A DNA stretch of 6,056 nucleotides from the NCBI GenBank assembly GCA_019323655.1, contig JAHWGX010000093.1, forward strand, positions 1 through 6,056, written 5' to 3'. This document shows, piece after piece, positions 1 through 6,037 of the stretch. Position numbers and translations under genes: made by a program. The notes under the pieces were generated by a model. That model saw nothing but the letters and a program-made list of their open reading frames with translations, was not told the DNA's origin and ran no database searches. The stretch is from Candidatus Woesearchaeota archaeon. GTDB taxonomy: Archaea; Nanobdellota; Nanobdellia; Woesearchaeales; GW2011-AR4. Position 1 is the first letter of the stretch; every line of letters starts with the position of its first letter.

Positions 1-73
1 ATTTTTACTAGAGCCACAGTAACGAATCGCCTTAGCTTACCAACTGCACTTTATTTTCATAAACCAAGAATTC

Positions 74-94
74 TTTAAGTATTTGGTACTTTAA
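74..94. repeat. Inverted repeat with TTTGG loop
   Basis: AAGTA (77-81) and TACTT (87-91) are exact reverse complements around a TTTGG loop. Beyond one T-T mismatch the stem continues with two more A-T pairs (74-75 with 93-94). It is the first of three inverted repeats upstream of the TATA box at 179-187. Its role is unknown: end of an upstream transcript, an operator, or part of a small RNA. Confidence 0.35.
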
Positions 95-116
95 TTAATT
101 TTTGGAAATTAATTAA
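91..116. repeat. 11-bp perfect AT-only inverted repeat with TTGG loop
   Basis: TTAATTAATTT (91-101) is the exact reverse complement of AAATTAATTAA (106-116), separated by the four bases TTGG. It touches the preceding hairpin (77-91), and both loops end in TTGG. An 11-bp perfect stem is more than expected by chance for a given site, even in AT-rich DNA. It lies 60-90 bases upstream of the promoter, so it would not be in the leader of the 223-2676 gene. Confidence 0.5.
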
Positions 117-135
117 GCGATAGCCTCCAGTCCTA

Positions 136-155
136 TAAGTAATTGTAACTACTTA
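136..155. repeat. Inverted repeat TAAGTA/TACTTA
   Basis: TAAGTA (136-141) pairs exactly with TACTTA (150-155) around an eight-base loop. The arms repeat the AAGTA/TACTT theme of the hairpin at 77-91, so the same half-site occurs four times in about 80 bases. The placement 18-37 bases upstream of the BRE would suit a regulator binding site, but no regulator is identifiable here. Confidence 0.35.
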
Positions 156-172
156 AAAGAGACAGTACTATA

Positions 173-187
173 GAAACATTTATAAAT
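173..187 (+). promoter_or_regulatory. Archaeal BRE/TATA promoter for the helical-peptidase gene
   Basis: A purine-rich GAAA (173-176, BRE-like) is followed by TTTATAAAT (179-187), close to the archaeal TATA consensus. With transcription starting about 26 bases after the box centre, the start would be near 209-210. That gives a leader of about 13 bases before the ATG at 223, enough to hold the GGGG ribosome site. The geometry supports the ATG at 223 over the TTG at 211, although leaderless initiation at the TTG cannot be excluded. Confidence 0.6.
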
Positions 188-212
188 CAATTTAAAGTAT
201 TACACACAAATT

Positions 213-216
213 GGGG
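213..216 (+). promoter_or_regulatory. Weak Shine-Dalgarno site deciding the ATG start
   Basis: GGGG followed by T lies 6 bases upstream of the ATG at 223, the right spacing for pairing with the CCUCC end of 16S rRNA. It overlaps the alternative TTG start at 211, so it can only serve the ATG. It is the only G-run close to either candidate start. Confidence 0.45.
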
Positions 217-222
217 TATATT

Positions 223-2676
223 ATGGAAACAAGGATACATACGATTGAGGGCATGCAAAGAGAAAGGGTTCAACAAATAATTGATAGAGATCCTAATTTG
301 GGTGATCTAACTCAGAGCCTTGTTTGGAGGGCTCAAGATTGTTCAACAAAGCCTCAAGGAGCTTGGGATAAATTCAGAGTTGAATTTAATACTACTTTTG
401 GTTACGATACTGCTCCCAAAGTTGGATCGTTATTTTCAATAGGTTACACTCTTGAAGCGAGAAAAAAGCTAGTGGAATTAATAAATGAAGCTTCTGAAGG
501 AATTGGGAACGAAGATCCAAGACTACTCCCTATTAATAAAGCCGTCGGAATAATAAATTCAACAATTGAAAACGTATGTTTTACTTCAGAAGAAGCAGAC
601 AGAAATTCAAGAAGCGTTGGAGCTACCGGTCAAATATATGAATTTACAACTTTTTATCCTTATTTATTTACACCAAGTGAATATGAAAGTGTGCTGGATT
701 TTCTTAAAACTAGTGGTGTTCCATGCACTGAAAAGTTTAGAGATTTGCCACTAAAAATTCCAGAAGCTTTTAAGGATCCTACAAGGGATGATATTGACGA
801 AGTAGCAATTACTGCTTATCTATTGCATCACGGATCAAATGCTCTCGATGATATATTATTAAGAATTCCTCATTTAAAATATCCTTCAAATTTTTGGGGG
901 GGATTATCAAGAATAACTGAAAAACTGGATAAAGAATGCTTAGAACCTGCATTAGCTGAGCGTAATATTGATTTTGAAAATCTTAAGATTTTTATAGATT
1001 TAATTAATAGTACTGATGAGGTTGATAGAGTTAAAGGAAAATTTCTCAGGCACGCAAGAGATTTTTATCAACAAAGACTTGATGATTACAACCCAGATAT
1101 TAGAGAAAGTGCTATAAGGGGTATAGTAGGAGGATATGACAAAGAAGACAAACGATATGCACAAAGTTTAGCTTTTCTAAAAAAATTTGACCTTCCTTCA
1201 ATAAGACAAGCATTGGGACATCCTAATTTAGATGATAATACTTATGCAGAAGTTTTACTCACTGCTAGGGAAGATACTACAGGCAGTCCATTTGACCTGC
1301 AAATGTTTGAGGATAATGCGGAGCTTATTGCAAAATGTCAGGAAAAATTGTCGATACAAGGATATTCTCTTGATTTTACGAATATGAGACCCTCATGTTT
1401 CTCGAATGGATTTAATCTAACTGAAGAACTTGAAAAAATATTACTGACAGACTCTGAGAATCTAAACAGAAATAATATGATTAGGGCCAAATCTCCAGAA
1501 GTTGATGTTGATTCAAATTTAGTGGATATTCTTAATAATTCAGACCGACTCAAAGTTAATAGAGCGATTGGTAACATTCTTTCAGATATTGAAGGGAGAA
1601 CAAAAACTTATAGTTCAAGCACATCCATAGGAAAAACTCTGGAGGAGATTAATAATGGTTATTTACGCGACCCATCACTAATGGATATGATACCAGAATT
1701 ATTAATTAGGTATTCCCTTGTTGCTGGAAAAGATGTTGCTATTCAGGTTGTTTCTGAGATATTTGATTCCGGTAGACCTAATAATAATGGTTACACGTAT
1801 GCTGATGCTAATGAATTATATTTTGAAATGGCTCATAAAATTAAAAGCAGAGACCTCTTAGTAAAGGCAGCTGAACAAGTAACAAAAGCTAGAAAACAAG
1901 AGTTTGCATCACTGCCAACTTTTAATTTTGAAGGTGACTTCTCACTTTATACTCCTTTTTATGAGGCTAAATTTGATGAAGAATTACGAAGACAAGGAAA
2001 AACGACGTTAGCAGAAGTGCTTGAGGGGAAGGGAAGCATTGAGGATGCATTAAGTTTTGTTTCAGGATATAAAGAAAGATTATCATTCCAAATTGCAGAA
2101 CAGTACAATAATTCTGATCTACCATGCGTAATGATTGTTGAAAATAAAGAAGAGTTAATGGAACATATTATGCGGGTATATCAATTATCACATGCACACT
2201 ATATGATTGGTAAAACAAAGAACTTTAGAGGTACTTTTCCGGAAAAATGTTGCGGAATCTCAACAAGGAATGTACTTGCCTCACTTATTAATATTGGATA
2301 CCTAAATGCAGTATCTCTGATAAATCATAAGAATGGTCACGAATATGGAGGATTACCCTTTGTTATGGATGGTAAACCAGGCATGATTATTTTTGATCCA
2401 ACATCCGAGCAAGTATGGGAAGAATTGAGTTATAAACCAAGAAATCATGTATTTATCGTACTTGGAGAAAAATTCGATTATATCACAAATTATAATGATA
2501 GTGCTAACCTTTATCCTGAGTATGTGGCTTTTTTAAATATTAGTAAAGGTGTGGCTGAGATATATAGAGAAAAGGGTATGAGAGAATTTGGTGATAATAG
2601 ACCACCAGCTAATATGCATATTGATACTTATTTTAAAAAAGCTTTTTCAAATCCTGTTAGGCTAATGCAAAGCTAA
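223..2676 (+). CDS. Large helical protein with a C-terminal transglutaminase-like cysteine peptidase domain (putative)
   Basis: I do not recognise the full-length family. Numbering is from the ATG at 223 (817 aa). This start is preferred over an in-frame TTG at 211 because GGGG at 213-216 sits 6 bases before it as a ribosome site. No signal peptide or membrane segment is visible, so the protein is probably cytoplasmic. Residues 1 to about 620 look mostly alpha-helical and charged. The stretch around 292-351 (IRESAIRGIV, then SIRQALGHPN) resembles HEAT-type helical repeats. Residues about 635-760 form a distinct domain: KCCGIST (Cys676/Cys677) opening a helix, NGHEYGG (His706), then IIFDPTSEQ (Asp725). 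This Cys-His-Asp-Pro-Thr order matches transglutaminase-like/papain-fold hydrolases, in which Cys attacks and His-Asp assist. Peptidase, amidase or crosslinking activity is inference, and no substrate is visible. It has its own TATA promoter and ends in TAA. Confidence is high that it is a gene and moderate for the domain. Confidence 0.72.
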   Translation: METRIHTIEGMQRERVQQIIDRDPNLGDLTQSLVWRAQDCSTKPQGAWDKFRVEFNTTFGYDTAPKVGSLFSIGYTLEARKKLVELINEASEGIGNEDPRLLPINKAVGIINSTIENVCFTSEEADRNSRSVGATGQIYEFTTFYPYLFTPSEYESVLDFLKTSGVPCTEKFRDLPLKIPEAFKDPTRDDIDEVAITAYLLHHGSNALDDILLRIPHLKYPSNFWGGLSRITEKLDKECLEPALAERNIDFENLKIFIDLINSTDEVDRVKGKFLRHARDFYQQRLDDYNPDIRESAIRGIVGGYDKEDKRYAQSLAFLKKFDLPSIRQALGHPNLDDNTYAEVLLTAREDTTGSPFDLQMFEDNAELIAKCQEKLSIQGYSLDFTNMRPSCFSNGFNLTEELEKILLTDSENLNRNNMIRAKSPEVDVDSNLVDILNNSDRLKVNRAIGNILSDIEGRTKTYSSSTSIGKTLEEINNGYLRDPSLMDMIPELLIRYSLVAGKDVAIQVVSEIFDSGRPNNNGYTYADANELYFEMAHKIKSRDLLVKAAEQVTKARKQEFASLPTFNFEGDFSLYTPFYEAKFDEELRRQGKTTLAEVLEGKGSIEDALSFVSGYKERLSFQIAEQYNNSDLPCVMIVENKEELMEHIMRVYQLSHAHYMIGKTKNFRGTFPEKCCGISTRNVLASLINIGYLNAVSLINHKNGHEYGGLPFVMDGKPGMIIFDPTSEQVWEELSYKPRNHVFIVLGEKFDYITNYNDSANLYPEYVAFLNISKGVAEIYREKGMREFGDNRPPANMHIDTYFKKAFSNPVRLMQS

Positions 2677-2724
2677 CTTCCTGTGCCTCTTGGCTTTATT
2701 AAAAATCATTAGCAATATATTTTT
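2670..2724 (+). terminator. Possible 3' end of the helical-peptidase transcript
   Basis: AAGCTAA (2670-2676, containing the stop codon) can pair with TTGGCTT (2690-2696) as seven pairs with one G-U, around a 13-base loop. A run of five T lies downstream at 2720-2724. Archaeal termination depends mainly on T-rich tracts, so the T run is the better part of the evidence. The stem is weak and overlaps the stop codon. Confidence 0.22.
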
Positions 2725-2800
2725 GGGAATGGGGGTGTAACAGGCATTAACTCAATTAAAAAGCATTATCTTGCGGTTAATCTTCTATCAGACAATTTTA

Positions 2801-2838
2801 AGTAAAGGCTTTTTAAAATAACCACAAATTTTTTAACC
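2801..2838 (+). promoter_or_regulatory. Promoter candidate(s) for the surface-protein gene
   Basis: TTTTTAAAAT (2810-2819), preceded by purine-rich AGTAAAGG (2801-2808), looks like a BRE plus TATA box. It would start transcription near 2841 and give a leader of about 22 bases. A second AT element, AAATTTTTTAA (2826-2836), would instead place the start near 2859, making the mRNA nearly leaderless. No Shine-Dalgarno sequence lies before the ATG at 2863, so leaderless or SD-independent initiation is likely either way. Confidence 0.45.
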
Positions 2839-2840
2839 TA

Positions 2841-2855
2841 TCCGCTTTTTTCCGC
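2841..2855 (+). repeat. Direct repeat TCCGC spaced one helical turn
   Basis: TCCGC occurs at 2841-2845 and again at 2851-2855, separated by TTTTT, a 10-base period just before the start codon at 2863. GC-rich pentamers stand out in this AT-rich gap. It could be a small protein-binding site or chance; only its placement argues for function. Confidence 0.2.
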
Positions 2856-2862
2856 AAAAATA

Positions 2863-5454
2863 ATGAAAAAATTAGGCATTCTGCTTATTCTGCTTCTTGT
2901 TCTGGCTCCGGCGGTTTTCCCAATAAGTCTACAGGACTTAATTGGCTTCTTTAACTTTGATTACTCCACAGCAGAAATCACTGTTACAGGCTCAAATGAC
3001 TTCATGATAGACACGAATGGAAACAATATCAGCGACATGCTGGTAATAGAACTTACAACAGGCGGAAGCGAAGGGAATTATGTAATATCTGTCGAGCTGC
3101 ATGGCGAGACTATAATAAAAAATGAGACAAGCAAAAACTTAAACACAGGAACAAACAAGTTTAATATAAGCTTTTCATCGGATTTTTTCACAAAAAGCAA
3201 GCTCAATTACACCATAAAAATTTATGATGAAAACTACAGCCTGAAGTACAGCAGGGAAAACATAGAAACTCAATATTACGAAAACTATGAAACTGCAATT
3301 AAAATCGTTAATATCTCCGACGCTTCCGCGGGCAATGATTATATCCAGTTAAACCTTACAATTGGCTTTGCAGAAAGCAATGCTTATGAAATAGTTTCAT
3401 ACTTAAAATACAATAACTCGGTTATTTTCGAGAGAATAAATGGGGATATAGCTGCCGGATTGAACAGCCTATTGGTTAATTTCAGCAGCGAAAAAATAAA
3501 AAGCACGCACTACGCAGGAAGATTCAATTTAACCGGAATAAAACTCAATAACAACGTAATAAAAACAGACTATGAAACAAATTTTTATGATTACAAAGAT
3601 TTTGCGCAAAGCTCTTACTTTACTGGCTTTTCTGATTACGGCTCTGATTTAAACAGCAATAACCTGTATGAGCATTTAATGCTGGATGCAGGCGTTGAAA
3701 TCAAAGAGCAGGGGGATTATAAAGTCGAGCTTGCAGTTTATGATTTGTTCGGCAATTTTATCGGAAAAGCGGAAAAAACAGAAAGCCTTGCTTCCGGGGA
3801 AAACAATGTGCCAATAGGCATTAATGGAACAGAAATCTGCAATAAAAAAATTAACGGGCCTTTTATCGTCAAATATGCAAGGCTGGTAAAAGGCAATGAT
3901 GTAATTGACCAGCTGAACAATGCATATACAACCGGAAACTACAACTATGCGGAATTTGAAAAGCCGGATTTGCCGGACCTTGATATAAAAATTAATGTTT
4001 CCGGGGATTTTCATTACGGAAAAAGCAATGCTGATTTTGATATTACAGTAAAAAACACAGGCAGCAGGCCTGCTTTCAATGTTTTTCTGGATATTTTTGA
4101 TAACAGCACATACTCAAGGGAAGAATATATGAACATTCTGATGAATGGTGATTCCATAAGCTACAAGGCAGAGTTTGCAAATATTTCTGATATGGAGCTT
4201 ACTGCAGTTGCTGATTTTGACAATTTTGTAGAGGAGAGCAATGAAAGCAACAACATAATCACAAGAACAGCAAAAATAAACAAAAAGCCAGAGTTAGAAG
4301 AAATAAAAGATTTGATTGTAAATGAAAATGATTTGATAGTAATTGCTGCAAATGCGACAGACAATAACTCAGATGCCTTGACATTCTCAATAAACTATTC
4401 AGAGTTTTCCCAGGATAATAATGTTTTCTCATGGCAGACTGCAGATTCAGACGCAGGAGATTACACTGTGATGGTAATTGTTTCTGACGGGTTTTTGCAT
4501 GATTCCAGAGTTTTTCAGATAACTGTTTTGGATAAAGGTTATTTGGACAGCGATAATGACACTATAGAAGATTCTGTTGACAACTGCCCAAACCTGTACA
4601 ACCCAACCCAGATAACTGATTTTGACTTTGACGGGTTTGACAATCTGCTTTGTTATGGCTTGGACTGCAACGATGATAACAGCCTAATTAATCCTTCTGC
4701 AGAGGAATTATGCAATAATATTGACGACAACTGCAATAATCAGGCTGATGAAAATCTGGAAAGAGCATGCGGCGTATCAGATATCGGCATATGCACTTTT
4801 GGCGCGGAAGCATGCGAAAGCGGAGTTTGGAAAAACTGTGATGCCGTAATGCCTCAGCAGGAAGTCTGCAATGATATTGATGATGACTGCGATGGAGCAA
4901 TTGATAATAATTGCGCAAGGCTTGCCAAGGAATACGCCATTGAACTGCTTGAAAACGCAAAAGACAATCTGCCCTGCAAAAAATGGAGGCTATGCAGGGA
5001 CAGGGTAATTGGCAGGGTTATTGCAAACATTGAAAAAAGCCTTAATCCAGATTATTTCATTGATGACGAAACCCTTAATCCGGAAAAAGGGAGGGATAAC
5101 GGAAAATATGTGTTTGAGTTTGAAAGAAAGGCAGCAATTGAATGCCCGACAGGGTACCCCGGGAAAATTTTAGGGATAGGTGCTTTATGCAAAGAAGTTT
5201 CAGATTACCTGAAAAGCGCAGACAAAAGGTTTGCGGAAAAAGCATTGCAGGATGCAAAATCAGCTGCAGTCAAAAATCAAAGGAACAGGAAATGCTATGA
5301 CAAGAAAATAAAGAAAGCTGAAGAGCTTTTATTAAGGGCCGAAGACCTTATAAGCCGGAGATTCCCGATAATTGCCATTGAGTTCTGCAAAAAATCATGG
5401 GAGAATTCTATAGAAGCGCTTAGGATTGCGGATTCTGAAAAGAGGGTGTGTTAG
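2863..5454 (+). CDS. Secreted multidomain surface protein (CARDB, Ig/cadherin-like, thrombospondin-3, MopE-like motifs)
   Basis: 863 aa. A Sec signal peptide (MKKLGILLILLLVLAPAVFP) points to export. About 35-365 holds three similar beta-sandwich repeats; the third (about 250-362) has an Asp/Asn-rich opening (SDLNSNN) and a GDYKVELAVYD strand. About 370-470 is a CARDB-type domain ending in the typical VEESNESNN. About 476-557 resembles Ig/cadherin-like domains (VNENDLIVIAANATDNNSD; DYTVMVIVSDG). Residues 562-594 are a calcium-binding thrombospondin type 3 segment (DSDNDTIEDSVDNCP). Two MopE-like Cys/Asp motifs follow, CNNIDDNC (617-624) and CNDIDDDC (669-676). The tail (685-863) is helical, with scattered cysteines, somewhat like FIMAH-type helical modules. 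A role in the cell surface, adhesion or symbiont-host contact is inference from domains. No C-terminal membrane anchor or sortase signal precedes the TAG stop. The start is the only ATG before the signal peptide; no ribosome site is visible. It has its own promoter and is convergent with the gene at 5531-5920. Confidence 0.88.
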   Translation: MKKLGILLILLLVLAPAVFPISLQDLIGFFNFDYSTAEITVTGSNDFMIDTNGNNISDMLVIELTTGGSEGNYVISVELHGETIIKNETSKNLNTGTNKFNISFSSDFFTKSKLNYTIKIYDENYSLKYSRENIETQYYENYETAIKIVNISDASAGNDYIQLNLTIGFAESNAYEIVSYLKYNNSVIFERINGDIAAGLNSLLVNFSSEKIKSTHYAGRFNLTGIKLNNNVIKTDYETNFYDYKDFAQSSYFTGFSDYGSDLNSNNLYEHLMLDAGVEIKEQGDYKVELAVYDLFGNFIGKAEKTESLASGENNVPIGINGTEICNKKINGPFIVKYARLVKGNDVIDQLNNAYTTGNYNYAEFEKPDLPDLDIKINVSGDFHYGKSNADFDITVKNTGSRPAFNVFLDIFDNSTYSREEYMNILMNGDSISYKAEFANISDMELTAVADFDNFVEESNESNNIITRTAKINKKPELEEIKDLIVNENDLIVIAANATDNNSDALTFSINYSEFSQDNNVFSWQTADSDAGDYTVMVIVSDGFLHDSRVFQITVLDKGYLDSDNDTIEDSVDNCPNLYNPTQITDFDFDGFDNLLCYGLDCNDDNSLINPSAEELCNNIDDNCNNQADENLERACGVSDIGICTFGAEACESGVWKNCDAVMPQQEVCNDIDDDCDGAIDNNCARLAKEYAIELLENAKDNLPCKKWRLCRDRVIGRVIANIEKSLNPDYFIDDETLNPEKGRDNGKYVFEFERKAAIECPTGYPGKILGIGALCKEVSDYLKSADKRFAEKALQDAKSAAVKNQRNRKCYDKKIKKAEELLLRAEDLISRRFPIIAIEFCKKSWENSIEALRIADSEKRVC

Positions 5455-5541
5455 ATGTATGTTATGTACAATTTTGTCTGGCTGGATAGCCTTTGGCTTT
5501 GCCTCAGAAATTCAATAAGAAAACGAAAGTTTAATCTTTAA
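5455..5541 (+). CDS. Possible 28-aa hydrophobic/basic micro-ORF or stop-readthrough extension
   Basis: An ATG follows the TAG stop of the surface-protein gene directly and in the same frame, opening 28 codons to TAA (5539-5541). The peptide has a hydrophobic half with several aromatic residues (MYNFVWLDSLWLCL) and a basic end (RNSIRKRKF), the layout of a small membrane peptide or a C-terminal stop-transfer anchor. GAGGGTG (5442-5448) ends 6 bases before the ATG and is a good Shine-Dalgarno match, the best in the window. It may be translated by coupling, reached by TAG readthrough, or not be a gene. An open run this short is not rare by chance. Its end overlaps the 3' end of the minus-strand gene by 11 bases. 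Confidence 0.25.
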   Translation: MYVMYNFVWLDSLWLCLRNSIRKRKFNL

Positions 5542-5920
5542 GGACATAACCATCTTCTTCTTCGTAAAAAACTGGTCCCCTAAACGGCGCATTTGCTTCA
5601 TAAAGGGGTGATTGATAGGCTTGGTCAAGAATTGATGCTATTTCATCAGCAGCATCTCTATTAGTTCCGCCAGGATATGTTGCTTTTAGCGCATAGTTCA
5701 TACCCTCTTGTTTAGCTGTTTTAGCAAGATCAGTTAATTCTTTATCACCTTTTACGCTATCCATGCCTTCAATCAAAGAAAGTTCTAACTCAGATGGTGT
5801 TTCTGCAGATTTACGGATTAGAGCTAATTCTGTTTCAATTGCTTGTTTTGTATTATTACAATAAAAAAATCCGTATGCTGTTCCAGTACCAACTTTAGGT
5901 GCCATACTGATACTATCCAT
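5531..5920 (-). CDS. Small soluble protein of unknown function
   Basis: 129 aa from the first ATG, family not recognised. A second in-frame ATG at 5905-5903 (residue 6, MAPKVGTGTAYGFF) is an equally plausible start. Neither start has a ribosome site, and MAPKVG looks like a natural N-terminus. There is no signal peptide or membrane segment, so it is probably cytoplasmic and acidic. The pattern suggests a mixed alpha/beta fold: a strand-like glycine/aromatic N-terminus (KVGTGTAYGFFYC, with the only cysteine at 21), helices around 23-37, 42-54, 58-72 and 86-101, and a strand-like C-terminus (FRGPVFYEEEDGYVL). Steady amphipathic periodicity and good codon structure support a real gene. It is convergent with the surface-protein gene (76-base gap), so it is not in its operon. 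A hairpin pair and a dyad lie upstream. No function can be assigned. Confidence 0.7.
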   Translation of the reverse strand: MDSISMAPKVGTGTAYGFFYCNNTKQAIETELALIRKSAETPSELELSLIEGMDSVKGDKELTDLAKTAKQEGMNYALKATYPGGTNRDAADEIASILDQAYQSPLYEANAPFRGPVFYEEEDGYVLKD

Positions 5921-5937
5921 TAACTACTATATCAGTA
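5905..5937. repeat. 8-bp dyad spanning the start of the small minus-strand gene
   Basis: TACTGATA (5905-5912) is the exact reverse complement of TATCAGTA (5930-5937), with a 17-base centre. The first ATG of the minus-strand gene (5920-5918) lies in the centre, and the second (5905-5903) begins at the arm's edge. As DNA it could be an operator over the transcription start; as RNA it would form a hairpin presenting or hiding the start codon. Confidence 0.35.
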
Positions 5938-5981
5938 GAAAACACTAAAATCCCATCTCGACGATAAGAATTCTAAGAAAA

Positions 5982-6014
5982 TAGGGGAAAAACACTTATA
6001 GTGTCAATCCCCTA
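5982..6014. repeat. Two-tier hairpin TAGGGG/CCCCTA
   Basis: The outer stem pairs TAGGGG (5982-5987) with CCCCTA (6009-6014). The inner stem pairs ACACT (5992-5996) with AGTGT (6000-6004) around a TAT loop. The two stems are separated by a symmetric 4x4 internal loop (AAAA against CAAT). On the minus strand the structure is followed by TTTTCTT, so it could be a terminator for a gene beyond the window edge, or an upstream structured leader of the gene at 5531-5920. No known riboswitch class is recognised. Confidence 0.45.
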
Positions 6015-6037
6015 GCATATTTTGTGAAGAAATATGC
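6015..6037. repeat. 8-bp hairpin GCATATTT/AAATATGC
   Basis: GCATATTT (6015-6022) pairs perfectly with AAATATGC (6030-6037) around a seven-base loop. It abuts the preceding hairpin with no gap, so the two stems could stack end to end as in a folded RNA. Nothing else is identifiable in the last 19 bases of the window. Confidence 0.45.

Noticed and set aside
1..78. Open + frame of 25 codons from the window edge to TAA at 76-78, possibly the end of an upstream gene.
   Set aside because: Too short to judge. No recognisable motif, and the start lies outside the window. The region has somewhat more GC than its surroundings but no tRNA T-arm pattern on either strand.
1338..1577. 79-codon minus-strand open frame inside the helical-peptidase gene.
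   Set aside because: It is opposite a well-supported gene, has no promoter or ribosome site, and has low-complexity Ser/Leu/Phe composition typical of an antisense shadow. The other short frames inside the two large genes fail in the same way.
2724..2737. G-rich stretch ending in GGGGGTG, a strong Shine-Dalgarno-like sequence in the gap between the first two genes.
   Set aside because: No start codon opens a useful frame downstream; the local ATG gives only three codons before TAA. There are too few G runs for a quadruplex.
5480..5503. GGCT-GGAT-AGCC mini-hairpin between the convergent genes, as a terminator.
   Set aside because: The stem is only four base pairs and is followed by just three T. 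It also lies inside the possible 28-codon frame.
5967..5974. AGAATTCT palindrome shared with the AAGAATTCTT palindrome at 66-75, as a common regulatory site of the outer genes.
   Set aside because: Similar GAATTC-centred strings also occur inside both large coding regions (near 860 and 5402), so sharing is expected in AT-rich DNA.
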